From: Maricaulis maris | GTDB lineage: Bacteria > Pseudomonadota > Alphaproteobacteria > Caulobacterales > Maricaulaceae | Assembly (NCBI RefSeq): GCF_036322705.1 | Contig: NZ_AP027270.1 | Location: forward strand, 2,605,501-2,669,500 | DNA length: 64,000 bases | Direction of reading: 5' to 3' | Part shown: one piece after another, positions 34,624 to 43,486 of the stretch | How positions within the stretch are numbered: the first letter of the stretch is position 1 | How the letters are laid out: every line of letters starts with the position of its first letter | The notes under the pieces: generated by a model | Databases searched by the model: none | Told to the model about the DNA's origin: nothing | The model's input: the letters and a program-made list of their open reading frames with translations, nothing else | Position numbers and translations under genes: made by a program

Positions 34624-35706
34624 ATGGAAGATCGGCTGCGCGACGCCCTCAAGACGATTACAGAGCAACAGTCCGGGCGCGATCTTATCGATGCCGGGCG
34701 TATAGAGGCGGCCGGCATCGCTGGCGATACGGCGACCATTATCGTGAAACCGCCGGTCGCCGGCTCACCCGACCTGGATCGCCTGCAGCCGCAGATCGAG
34801 GCCGCCGTCGGAAAGCTGGGCGGCATCGAGCGCGTCCGCGTTGTCATGACCGCGCACCGCGATGAGCAATCCCGGAAGCCGGCACCGAAACAGGCCAAGA
34901 CCGGCGCTCCCAAGTCTGCCAAACCTGCCAAACGCATTATCGCTGTCGCCTCAGGCAAAGGGGGTGTCGGCAAGTCGACTGTGGCCGCCAATCTCGCGGT
35001 TGCGCTGGCTCGCGAAGGCCTCAAGGTCGGCTTGCTTGACGCCGATATCTACGGACCGTCCGTGCCACGCCTGTTTGGTCTCAATGACGTGCCGGGCCTG
35101 CGAAAGACCGATGCCGGCGTGCAGCCGATCGAGGCCCATGGCGTCAAGCTCATCTCGATGGGTTTCGTGGTCAAGCCCGGTGCCGCCGTGGTCTGGCGTG
35201 GCCCCATGGTCCAGGGCGCGATTCGGCAATTCATGATGGATACCAACTGGGGGCAGCCCGACGTCCTTATTCTCGACATGCCGCCCGGAACCGGCGACGC
35301 CCAGCTTGCCATCGCGCAGGACCTGCCGGTCGATGGCGCGGTGATCGTCTCGACCCCGCAGGATCTGGCGCTGGACGACGCCCGCAAGGCGATGAGCCTG
35401 TTCGAGCAGACCCATGTCCCCCTCCTCGGCATGGTCGAGAATATGAGCGTCTTCCTTTGTCCGCATTGCGGCGAGAGCAGTCATATCTTCGGGGAAGGCG
35501 GCGTGCGCGCCGAGGCCGAACGGATGGGTCTCGCCTATCTTGGTGAGATCCCGCTCCACCCGGACCTGCGCGTGCGCTCGGATGCCGGCGAGCCGGCCGC
35601 CCTCGACGACGGGCCGGTCGGAAAGGCGTTCCGAAAGGCCGCGCTGGCGGCGCTGGAGGCGGCAGAGATGGTCAGCAAGCCCGCGCCGGAAATCGTGCTC
35701 AGCTAG
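34624..35706 (+). CDS. mrp: Fe-S cluster carrier ATPase, Mrp/NBP35 family
   Basis: P-loop protein that carries and transfers iron-sulfur clusters. The 360-residue protein has an N-terminal MIP18-like DUF59 domain (1-80), a lysine/alanine-rich linker, the deviant Walker A SGKGGVGKST at 110-119, LILDMPPGTGDAQL, and the cluster-binding CPHC of MSVFLCPHCGESS. The ATG at 34624 follows GGGAGAG; a GTG one codon upstream is also possible. Its 3' end overlaps the converging btuD by 8 bp. Confidence 0.94.
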   Translation: MEDRLRDALKTITEQQSGRDLIDAGRIEAAGIAGDTATIIVKPPVAGSPDLDRLQPQIEAAVGKLGGIERVRVVMTAHRDEQSRKPAPKQAKTGAPKSAKPAKRIIAVASGKGGVGKSTVAANLAVALAREGLKVGLLDADIYGPSVPRLFGLNDVPGLRKTDAGVQPIEAHGVKLISMGFVVKPGAAVVWRGPMVQGAIRQFMMDTNWGQPDVLILDMPPGTGDAQLAIAQDLPVDGAVIVSTPQDLALDDARKAMSLFEQTHVPLLGMVENMSVFLCPHCGESSHIFGEGGVRAEAERMGLAYLGEIPLHPDLRVRSDAGEPAALDDGPVGKAFRKAALAALEAAEMVSKPAPEIVLS

Positions 35707-36460
35707 GCAGGCGAAGCCCGCCGACCGTCAAACCATCGGGCGCCACCACACCGAAGGTTCGTTCAAGAATCGCCGGCACCAGCGCCCGGTCTGGCGGCCC
35801 GTCCGCGACCACCTGACCGTTATCCAGAACGACCACCCGGTCAGCATGACGCGCGGCCAGGTCGAGCGCATGCAGTGAAACAATGACCAGGGCGCCGGCG
35901 CGCGCCTCCGCCGCGAGGATCTCCATAACCGCGAGCTGGTGGCGCACGTCGAGCGCCGCCATCGGTTCGTCCAGCAGAATGATCCGGGCTCCGACCGCCA
36001 GCGTCCTGGCCAGCAGGACCCGCGCCTTCTCGCCGGACGACAGCGTGTCAAAGCCACGTTCCGCGAGGTGAGCAGTTCCGGTTCGGGCCAATGCGGCCTC
36101 AATGGCGCTTTGATCGTCTGGTGTGAGTGTGCGCAGGGGTTTGAGGTGCGGGATACGCCCGAGTGCGACCAGACGGCGAACGCTGATCGGCCAGGCGGCG
36201 CGGCCCTCCGGCGGCAGATAGGCAAGGGTTCGGGCCCGCTCGCGCTCATCCATATCCGAGAGCGGATGGCCATCGAGGCGAACATGACCGGCATTGGGTT
36301 CAACCAGACCGGCCAGCAAGCGCAACAGGCTGGACTTGCCGGCCCCGTTGGGGCCGGCCAAGGCGACCAGTCCGGTGCCGGAGATCGTCAGCGAAAGCTG
36401 ATCGAAGAGCGGCGCGGTCCCGGGCTGAAACCGCAGCTGATCCAGTGTCAGAATGCTCAT
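35699..36460 (-). CDS. btuD: Cobalamin ABC importer ATPase
   Basis: ATPase subunit of a type II ABC importer. The 253-residue protein has Walker A AGPNGAGKSS (35-44), signature LSSGEKARV, Walker B IILLDEPMAALD and a switch histidine in VSLHALDLA. The family (FecE/BtuD) serves siderophores, haem or B12; the upstream cobalamin riboswitch identifies B12. It starts with a 4-bp overlap on the permease stop and is the last gene of the operon. Confidence 0.9.
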   Translation of the reverse strand: MSILTLDQLRFQPGTAPLFDQLSLTISGTGLVALAGPNGAGKSSLLRLLAGLVEPNAGHVRLDGHPLSDMDERERARTLAYLPPEGRAAWPISVRRLVALGRIPHLKPLRTLTPDDQSAIEAALARTGTAHLAERGFDTLSSGEKARVLLARTLAVGARIILLDEPMAALDVRHQLAVMEILAAEARAGALVIVSLHALDLAARHADRVVVLDNGQVVADGPPDRALVPAILERTFGVVAPDGLTVGGLRLPS

Positions 36461-37437
36461 GGCGCGCGCCTTTGCGTCTGTCGCACGAGCCAGAGGAAGA
36501 AAGGCGCGCCGATCAGGGCTGTCAGGACACCGAGATAAAGCGGGATACCGGGCCCCGACAGCAGCCGGGTCGCCAGATCCGCGATCACGATGAGAAGAGC
36601 CCCGCCCAGAGCTGACGGGACCAGGAGCGCACCCGGGCGGTACTGGACGGAGGGTCGCAGGACGTGCGGAACCACCAGCCCGACAAAGCCGATCGCTCCG
36701 GCCACGGCAACACCGCCGCCAACGGCGAGGGCCGTACCGAGGACAACAGCCAGCCGCAATCGTCCCAGCTCGATCCCCAGTGATCGCGCTGTCTCCTCGC
36801 CGAGCCCCAGCGCATCGAGACTCCGCGCCAACGGTGCGAGGACCACAAGTCCGGCGAGAACAACAGGGGCGGCGAAACCGACCTCGGTCCAGCTGGCATC
36901 ATTGAGCGACCCCATCAGCCAGTAGGCAATCTCGGCCAAGGCCCACGGGTTCGGGGCCAAGTTCATCAGGAGGGCGGTCAGCGCGCCGGCCGTCGCATTG
37001 ACCGCAACACCAGCCAGAATGAGCGTGCTGGCACTCGCCCCGCGCCCGGCAATGGCGAAGAGCGCCGCCACACCAGCCGCCGCCCCCACCACCCCGGCGA
37101 TCGGCAAGGCCAGGGCAAAGCTGGCCGACAGACCGAAGTAAAGACAGAGCACAGCGCCCATCCCGGCACTCGCCGACACCCCGATCACCCCGGGATCGGC
37201 CAGCGGATTGCGAAAATACCCCTGCAGCGCAGCGCCCGCCATGCCCAGCCCGGCCCCGATCAGGGCGCCGAGCAAAACCCGCGGAAGCCGCAGTTCGCGC
37301 AGGACGAGACCACCCAGTGCATGGTCACCGCCGAACAAATCCAGAGTCGTCGCGCCTCCGCTGCCGAGAAATACGGCGCCGATCATCGATACACATAACG
37401 CGACCAACAAGGCGAGGTGGAGGCGAAGCTGGCTCAT
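36457..37437 (-). CDS. btuC: Cobalamin ABC importer permease, FecCD family
   Basis: A 326-residue integral membrane protein with about ten hydrophobic helices and the FecCD signatures [24 protein letters not shown]-like ([30 protein letters not shown]) and [13 protein letters not shown]. The long frame begins at 37515, but the ATG at 37437 overlaps the btuF stop as ATGA and starts right before the first helix, so it is chosen. Forms the translocation channel with BtuD and receives B12 from BtuF. Confidence 0.91.
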   Translation of the reverse strand: [326 protein letters not shown]

Positions 37438-38300
37438 TGCGTCTCTTCCCACGCGTCGATCGCGTCCGCGATCCGTTCCGCGGCCTCCATCAAACCCGGT
37501 CCCGCGCAGGACCACAGGCCAGCGGGCACATCGATACGCGCCGGATGATCGAGCAATCGACGATAGGCCGCATGGCGACGGGCCCGGTTGAATGTGCTCG
37601 CATAGCCATCGACAAGAAAGCTGGTCAGGACGATATCCGCCTCCAGGGTCAGCGCGAATTCCGGGTCAGACCGGGTCCAGCCGGTCGCGCCCTGTTCGGC
37701 CACAACATTGATCGCGCCCGCCGCAGTGATCGCCGCATCGACGAATGTCCCTGCCCCGGCCGAACCGCCCGACGCACTCAGATAGACAATGCGCGGCTGA
37801 CGGGCACGCATTGCCCGGCGCGCGTCCAACGCAGCAAGGCGCCGGTCGATATCGGCCACGGCATTCTCCGCGCGGTCGGGATAGCCGGCCGCCTCGCCGA
37901 GTGCTCGAAGATTGGCCCGGACGCCGTCGAAGTCGTCCGTCCAGATCAGCTCCAGATGGGGTAGTCCGGCACGATCGAGAAGCCGCGCCGTTCGCCCGCC
38001 CTCGCCGGCCGCAAAGACGGTCAGGTCCGGCGACAGAACCAGGAGGCGTCCCGCGTCCGGCCAGGCCTTGGGTAGCGCGCGCGACCATGGCGGGGCGGCA
38101 GACACCGGCTGGTCCGCCTGCCATGACAACGCACCGACTTCCTGCCCGGGGATCACCGCGAGCACGTAGGCATCGGCGCACAGCGAGGCCGAGGCAACAC
38201 CGGCATGCGGTGTCGCCTCCTGGGCCAGGGCCGGGCTAGCTATGGCTGAGACGCAGGCCGATATACAGGCCGCGACCCGGCGTGTGATAGCCGAAGACAT
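37434..38300 (-). CDS. btuF: Cobalamin-binding periplasmic protein
   Basis: A 288-residue class III periplasmic binding protein. From the ATG at 38300 there is a signal peptide (MSSAITRRVAACISACVSA, then SPALAQ), the body shows YVLAVIPGQEVGALSW, GRLLVLSPDLTVF and ADIVLTSFL, common in B12 and metal-chelate binders. The start lies 65 bp inside the 3' end of btuB in another frame; no later start would keep the signal peptide, so the overlap appears real. The 63 codons upstream of 38300 are a shadow of btuB. Confidence 0.85.
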   Translation of the reverse strand: MSSAITRRVAACISACVSAIASPALAQEATPHAGVASASLCADAYVLAVIPGQEVGALSWQADQPVSAAPPWSRALPKAWPDAGRLLVLSPDLTVFAAGEGGRTARLLDRAGLPHLELIWTDDFDGVRANLRALGEAAGYPDRAENAVADIDRRLAALDARRAMRARQPRIVYLSASGGSAGAGTFVDAAITAAGAINVVAEQGATGWTRSDPEFALTLEADIVLTSFLVDGYASTFNRARRHAAYRRLLDHPARIDVPAGLWSCAGPGLMEAAERIADAIDAWEETQ

Positions 38301-40134
38301 CCTGATACTCCTCGTCGAGCAGGTTTTCCCCGCGGGCATGGATTTCCAGCCCGGGACGGACATGCCAGCGCAGCTGACCGCCAACCAGGGTGTAGGCATC
38401 CAGAACAACCGGCTGGAAGCTGCCAAAATCGGTGTCGGTCTGGTCACCGGTATGATCAAGCGTCGCCGAGGCCGAGATCGGGCCATCAAGGGGCGACCAT
38501 GACACAGTCAGCGATGCCAGTCGTTCCGGACGACGGATTTCTGCAAGCCCGTTTTCCTCACTCTCCAGCAGGCTGAGCGATCCGAACAGCGACCACGCGG
38601 CGTCAATCTCCCATCCCCCGGAAACTTCCAGGCCCTGGCGCTCGGACCGTGTTCCTGCATTGAGCGCCGTGGCGGGAAAGACCCCGAAATCGGTGAAGAT
38701 CTCATTCTCGAGCTGCGAGCTGAACCAGACGATCGAGAGATTGGCATCGCCATCGAGCAAAGCCTGGTCCCAGGCGACCTCCCAGCCTTGCGAGCGCTCC
38801 GGTGTCAGGTTGGGATTGCCGACAAAGACGCTGGGGAAGAAGCCGTACAACTCATAGACGCCCGGATTCTTGACCGCTTCGCCGAAATTGGCCCGAAGCC
38901 GGCCATCAAGGGGATCGATGGCCCATCCGGCCCCTACGCGCCAGGTCGTGGAATCCTCAAACAGGTTATGGATGTCACGCCGGGCAGACGCGGTGATATC
39001 GAGAGCGCCGCGCGAAACACCATAGTCGAACGCCAGCGCATCAGCCGTCAGCTCACGACTCTGGTTCGAGCCGACGCCGGGTCCCGAGAATGATTTCAGC
39101 CGGTCTTGGTCATGCTCGACCAAACCCGTCAGTCGGTGTCGGTAGGGGCCGGTCTCCCAATGTCCGGTCAGTTGGTAATGCGCCTGCAGGCGCTGACCGA
39201 TGGCCCGTGATGTTTGGATGCTCCCCGACAGGGACCGGGAGGTGTCATCGGTGAGTTGAACCGCGGCCTCGTGACTGAGGCGAACACTCCGCCAATGGTG
39301 TTCCCCCAAGGCTGCCAAACGGGCAAGGACCGTCCTGCCATCAGTCCTCAGATCGACATTGTCGAGGCGGCCATCGAAATCCGTGTCACTGTCATAATCG
39401 CTTTCGCTGACAATGCGGCGTACCGAGCCCTCCAGACGCCAGGCCTCGCCAAGAGGAAGCCCGCCCGACAAGGCAATAACGGAGTTGGCATAGCCATCAC
39501 GCTCGCCACCCAGTCCCGCGACGTCAATCCCGTCGCTTTCATAGTCGGAGAGCGAACCACTCAACCAGCGATCATCCCAACTACCACCGGCCTGCAGGCT
39601 GAGACGCGTCGTCCCGAAGCTGCCACCCTCCGCGCGGGCGCCGGCGGTAAAAGCCGACAGGGGCCGCGACGAGTTGAGGCGGATCACACCACCGATCGCA
39701 TCCGCCCCCCACAGTGCCGACTGTTCGCCTCGCGCAACCTCGATCGAGGCGAGATCATCGAAGACATAGTGTGAGAAATCAGCCTCGCCGGTGAAAGGGT
39801 TTGAGGCTTCGACCCCATCGATCAGGACGAGCACGTGATTGGCTTCAGAGCCTCGGGCCCGGATCTGGGTCAGAGACCCCGGCGCACCGGAGCGCGAGAC
39901 GGCTAGGCCGGGGACCGCGCGCAAGGCGTCAGCGGCAAAGCTGGCGCCGCGCGCGTCCAGCATGTCGGCATCGAGCAGGCTGATGCTCGACGTCGCCTGT
40001 TCGGCGGGCAGCGCGATCCGCGCTGCGGTAACATAGATCACGTCTTCCTGATCGGGGGTTTGGGCATGAAGCTGGATTGGAACTGTTAGCCAGGTGGCCG
40101 CCAGACAGAGCTGGTGCCGGGTTCTGATACGCAT
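38236..40134 (-). CDS. btuB: TonB-dependent cobalamin receptor
   Basis: Outer-membrane B12 transporter. The 632-residue protein has a signal peptide (MRIRTRHQLCLAATWLTVPIQLHAQ), a TonB box-like DVIYVTAARI, a plug (SISLLDADMLDARGASFAADAL, GSLTQIRARGSEANHVLVLIDGVEASNPF) and a BtuB-sized barrel ending in LYIGLRLSHS. Of three in-frame ATGs, the one at 40134 has GGAG nine bases upstream (provided by the ATGGAG of the one at 40149) and starts the signal peptide. Led by a cobalamin riboswitch, which fixes the substrate better than the sequence does. Confidence 0.91.
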   Translation of the reverse strand: MRIRTRHQLCLAATWLTVPIQLHAQTPDQEDVIYVTAARIALPAEQATSSISLLDADMLDARGASFAADALRAVPGLAVSRSGAPGSLTQIRARGSEANHVLVLIDGVEASNPFTGEADFSHYVFDDLASIEVARGEQSALWGADAIGGVIRLNSSRPLSAFTAGARAEGGSFGTTRLSLQAGGSWDDRWLSGSLSDYESDGIDVAGLGGERDGYANSVIALSGGLPLGEAWRLEGSVRRIVSESDYDSDTDFDGRLDNVDLRTDGRTVLARLAALGEHHWRSVRLSHEAAVQLTDDTSRSLSGSIQTSRAIGQRLQAHYQLTGHWETGPYRHRLTGLVEHDQDRLKSFSGPGVGSNQSRELTADALAFDYGVSRGALDITASARRDIHNLFEDSTTWRVGAGWAIDPLDGRLRANFGEAVKNPGVYELYGFFPSVFVGNPNLTPERSQGWEVAWDQALLDGDANLSIVWFSSQLENEIFTDFGVFPATALNAGTRSERQGLEVSGGWEIDAAWSLFGSLSLLESEENGLAEIRRPERLASLTVSWSPLDGPISASATLDHTGDQTDTDFGSFQPVVLDAYTLVGGQLRWHVRPGLEIHARGENLLDEEYQDVFGYHTPGRGLYIGLRLSHS

Positions 40135-40261
40135 ATGCCACGTCTCCATAGCAGTCTGGCCGATGCCCGGAGCGGCCATCGGCGGTTGCAGAGGAGTCGT
40201 CAGAAACGGATATCACCGCGCCAGTCTCGTGAGCTCCCGCACGAGCGGACAGACGACAGTG

Positions 40262-40425
40262 ACGGCAGGTCTTCCGGCTTGCGGGTCAATGCGAATGGAG
40301 CGCCTTCCCAGGGTCGCCCCCAGTGGCATCATGCTCCACCGCTCGCCGCCTACGGCTGCGGGAACAGCGCTGGACTTGGCCGAGGCCGAACCAGCTTCCC
40401 TATTAATCCCGTGAGGGAACCATCA
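40262..40425 (-). ncRNA. Cobalamin riboswitch controlling btuBFCD
   Basis: Read on the minus strand, the region upstream of btuB has the conserved blocks of the B12-sensing aptamer in order: GGTTCCC...GGGATTAATAGGGAAGC at the 5' side, CCCGCAGCCGTAGGCGGCGAG, GCATGATGCCACTGG, GGGAAGGCG, ACCCGC, and the B12 box AGCCGGAAGACCTGCC ending at 40264. High adenosylcobalamin should repress the operon. The expression platform lies in the next ~125 nt and includes a 6-bp hairpin CTCGTG/CACGAG at 40226-40245. No T-tract follows it, favouring translational control of the btuB ribosome site. Confidence 0.93.
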
Positions 40426-40472
40426 CGACGCGGACGCTATGTCGCGACCGTTCAAAAGGCAATGCAGACGGG

Positions 40473-41357
40473 TCAGTCGCGCGCGGCCAGCTGGCGTTCG
40501 AGATCACGCAGGCGGATATGGAGATTGCGCTCCCTGACCCGCTCGGGCGAACCCAGGGTCTTTTCGAGCTTGCGCATCGAGTGGCGTGTCTTGCGCCAGC
40601 GGCGCCACAACAACAGGATCTTGGGACCTTCGACGAGGTAGCGGCGCCACATGCGCGCCGGCTCCTGGGCGAGGCGATGCAGCCATTCGAGGCGCGCGCG
40701 CTGCATCCAGACCGGTGCCCGCTGCGCCGCTCCGGCGAGAAAGTCGAGCGAGGCGCCGACGCACAGGCCAACGCCGGTACAGTCACCGCGGTCAAGGCAG
40801 GCCTCGGCGATCATTTCCTGCTGCGGTGAGCCGACACAGAAAAAGGTGAAGCGCGACGGATTATCGGCGACAAATTTCGCGCAGGCCTCCACGGCCTCGC
40901 GATTGCCGCGAAGACCCATTGGCGGTTCATGCCAGCGAATATCGGTCAGACCATAGCGTGTTCGCACCGCATCAATCACCTCGGCATTGCCGCCGATCAC
41001 CGTAACCGTCTCGTCGGGCGCGATGACCGTTTCAAACAGGCGCTCGGTCAGATCCGAGCCGGGTGTTACTTCGATGGTCTCGCCGGAAATCCGGCCGATT
41101 ATCTCGAGGACACGACTGTCACAAACCGTCAGCCAGGCCTGGGCGTACAGCGTCGCCAGAACAGTGTCGGTCTCCAGACGAACCAGATGATCGACATTCG
41201 GCGTAACGACAAAGGCGAACGGACGCGTCGCGTCGCGCTCGGTAATCCGGCGCAAGGCAACATCCATGCTGATCTTGTCGAAGGCCGAGTTCAAGAACCA
41301 CACGTGTCGCGAACCGGAACGCCGGTCGACAAAGCCTTCACCCGTAACCATGACCAT
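40473..41357 (-). CDS. WecG/TagA/CpsF-family glycosyltransferase
   Basis: A 294-residue glycosyltransferase of the fold that adds N-acetylmannosaminuronate or related sugars to lipid-linked intermediates. Signatures: VVTPNVDHLVRLETD (the family has TPNxxH), CDSRVLEIIGRISG, ERVTPGSDLTERLF-like segment, VTVIGGNAEVIDA, FCVGSPQQEMIAEAC and GLCVGASLDFLAGAAQRAPVWMQRARLEWLHRLAQEP with its C-terminal positively charged tail. It likely takes part in exopolysaccharide or holdfast-like polymer assembly. The ribosome site is weak; an ATG two codons in (41351) is an alternative start. Confidence 0.9.
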   Translation of the reverse strand: MVMVTGEGFVDRRSGSRHVWFLNSAFDKISMDVALRRITERDATRPFAFVVTPNVDHLVRLETDTVLATLYAQAWLTVCDSRVLEIIGRISGETIEVTPGSDLTERLFETVIAPDETVTVIGGNAEVIDAVRTRYGLTDIRWHEPPMGLRGNREAVEACAKFVADNPSRFTFFCVGSPQQEMIAEACLDRGDCTGVGLCVGASLDFLAGAAQRAPVWMQRARLEWLHRLAQEPARMWRRYLVEGPKILLLWRRWRKTRHSMRKLEKTLGSPERVRERNLHIRLRDLERQLAARD

Positions 41358-41510
41358 GTTGCACCACTCTTGTCTCGATACGCGTCAGATCGCGCGCTTG
41401 CCCGCGTCCCGTGCAAAACCCGCGCCGAGATTTTGGCTGCCGGCGCATCCAATCCGAACAGTGGCGGCATCCAAGGTTTCGAAGCAGCGGTTGAAGCGAG
41501 GACAGGCGAC

Positions 41511-41747
41511 ATGGCGAAGTCAGTGATCATTGCGGGTCTGCTAGCCGTCGGGATCGGCTTACCGGTCGGTTTGCCTTATGCGGCTGGCGGCGCGATCACG
41601 GTCTCAATGGGCCCGGCGGTGATCGAGATATCACGGTCGGGCGGCGTGGATTTCGACCTTGATGTCACCTGCATCAATGCGTCCTGCCCGCTGGCCACGC
41701 TGCGCATCGCGTCGGCCGACCAGCGGTCCTATCCCGTCGCATTGTGA
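41511..41747 (+). CDS. Small exported protein of unknown function
   Basis: A 78-residue protein with a hydrophobic N-terminus (KSVIIAGLLAVGIGLPVGLPYAAGG) that looks like a signal peptide or anchor, followed by a short beta-like region with two cysteines (TCINASC). The ATG at 41511 has GAGGACAGG upstream; the long open frame it sits in (from 40929) is the antisense shadow of the glycosyltransferase. Its end overlaps the converging mnmC by 19 bp. Not recognised; moderately likely to be real. Confidence 0.5.
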   Translation: MAKSVIIAGLLAVGIGLPVGLPYAAGGAITVSMGPAVIEISRSGGVDFDLDVTCINASCPLATLRIASADQRSYPVAL

Positions 41748-43486
41748 CCGGATTTGCGCGCCCGCCGCTCGGCAAAGCGTGACGGAGCCAGAGCGGCACG
41801 GGCGTCACGCGACAAGGCCGCTCGCCCCCCCGTCAGTTGACTGGCAAGGTCCTCCGCGAGCAAGGGGGCGTGGGCGAAACCCCGCGATCCGAGGCCCGAC
41901 AGGATCGACACGCGGTCAGACAGGGGACCCACAACGGGCAGCCGGTCTGGTGTCGATGCCCGGACCCCGCTCCAGCGCCCGAGAACACCCCCGAGCCCGA
42001 TATCGGGCAGACGCTCGGCGACGGCCGCGCGGAAACCGGCTTCGGCGAGATCATCAGGCCCCGGCGTTTCGCCCCGGATATGGGTCGCGCCAACCAGTAC
42101 ACCGCTCCCGGCCCGGCAGGCGTAGTGGCCCCAACTGACCGGTATGGCCGGTGGCTCACCGGCGAAGACGGCGAGTTGCCCGGCGCTTGGCTCCAGATCG
42201 GGGTGGAAATGCCCCGCGCCCGATCCTGCCGCGATGACAAGATGCGCGGCCTCGGCCCGGCAGACCCCTTCGGCATCCAACAGGCGCACCCGGTCCGGCT
42301 CGATCGCACAGCGCTCGATGCGAGCCTTCACACACGCCACATCGCCAGCGAGGTCCGCGACCAGCGCCCGTGGATCAAACCGCCCCGCATTGGCGAGGAT
42401 CAGGCGCTCTCCGGTCCAGACAAGATGATCCGGCATCCAGTCCGCCAGGACAGAAAAGCGCTCGGCTTCGCGGGCGTCCTTGGGCAAGCGGTGCACCGTC
42501 TCGGGGGCGAAACCGGATCGTCCGGCATAAAGCCGGGCAGCAAAGTCGAACGCCGCCAGGGTGGCCCGCACATGCGGTCGATCGGCCTTTTCCAGCCGGG
42601 GTGTCAGCAGGCCGGCGGGCGCGCCGGAGGCTCCGCCGGACAGGCCCGCGGCATCGATCAGGATCGTGTCGACACCCCGCGCCCGCAAGGCGTGGACAAG
42701 ACTCGCACCGGCAATGCCGCCGCCCAGAACCGCGACGGGTCCGTCCAGCCGCAAGGCCGACCGGACCTCCGGCTGCACCGGCCAGACCGCCTCGAGCCGT
42801 TCGCGCTTGCGGCCGAAACCGGGACGCTTGGCGACCTCGAAGCCAGCCTCGGCCAGACCGCGCCGGACAAAGCCGGCCACGGTGAAGGTCCCGACGCGCG
42901 CGCCGGGTGATGACAGGGCGCCGATCCGGTTGAACACGGCCTGCGACCACATGGCGGCATTGCGATCGGGCGCGAAGCCATCAAGGAACCAGGCATCGAA
43001 CGGGCCGTCCATCTGCTCAAGAGCGGCCTCGACATCATCCTGATAGATGGTGATGGCGAACCGGTCCTCTGGAAAAACAAGGCGCTGCGGCCCGCGCAGG
43101 CGGCTCGGCCATTGTGCCAGAAGCCGGTTGGCCAGATCGGAAAGCGCCGGCCAGGCGGCGAAGGCCCGGGCCGCGGCAGCACGGTCCAGCGGATGTTTCT
43201 CGATCGAGACCAGGTCCAGCCAACCATCAGGGGGGCCAGCCTCACGCCAGAGCTGCCAGAGCCCCAGCGCATTGAGGCCGGTGCCGAAGCCCAGCTCGGC
43301 AACCGCAAAGTTGCGCCTGCCCGCCCAGGCTTCGGGCAGGCCACAGCCCTGCAGGAAGACAGCCTTGGTCTCTTCAAGACCATCTTCGGCGGAGAAGTAG
43401 ACATCGCCATAATCGCTGGCGCGCGGCCCTCCGGGCTGCGACCAGTCGAGCGCGGCGGGCTCGCAATAAAGCCCGTCCACCGTCAC
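41729..43486 (-). CDS. mnmC: Bifunctional tRNA mnm5s2U biosynthesis protein MnmC
   Basis: Matures the wobble uridine of several tRNAs. Residues 1-240 are the MnmC2 methyltransferase (VDGLYCEPAALDWS, SDYGDVYFSAEDGLEET, FAVAELGFGTGLNAL, AWFLDGFAPDRNAAMWS), and from ~250 the MnmC1 FAD oxidase (VAVLGGGIAGASLVHALRARG ... GSRGFAHAPLLAEDLAS). The long frame begins at 43624, but the GTG at 43486 overlaps the upstream hydrolase stop as GTGA and precedes the conserved N-terminus, giving 585 residues. Translational coupling is therefore likely. Confidence 0.92.
   Translation of the reverse strand: MTVDGLYCEPAALDWSQPGGPRASDYGDVYFSAEDGLEETKAVFLQGCGLPEAWAGRRNFAVAELGFGTGLNALGLWQLWREAGPPDGWLDLVSIEKHPLDRAAAARAFAAWPALSDLANRLLAQWPSRLRGPQRLVFPEDRFAITIYQDDVEAALEQMDGPFDAWFLDGFAPDRNAAMWSQAVFNRIGALSSPGARVGTFTVAGFVRRGLAEAGFEVAKRPGFGRKRERLEAVWPVQPEVRSALRLDGPVAVLGGGIAGASLVHALRARGVDTILIDAAGLSGGASGAPAGLLTPRLEKADRPHVRATLAAFDFAARLYAGRSGFAPETVHRLPKDAREAERFSVLADWMPDHLVWTGERLILANAGRFDPRALVADLAGDVACVKARIERCAIEPDRVRLLDAEGVCRAEAAHLVIAAGSGAGHFHPDLEPSAGQLAVFAGEPPAIPVSWGHYACRAGSGVLVGATHIRGETPGPDDLAEAGFRAAVAERLPDIGLGGVLGRWSGVRASTPDRLPVVGPLSDRVSILSGLGSRGFAHAPLLAEDLASQLTGGRAALSRDARAALAPSRFAERRARKSGHNATG

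Noticed and set aside
33537-34700. Genomic island at tRNA-Val
   Set aside because: No integrase, no repeat of the tRNA 3' end downstream, and the following genes (mrp, btu operon) are ordinary chromosomal genes with similar composition.
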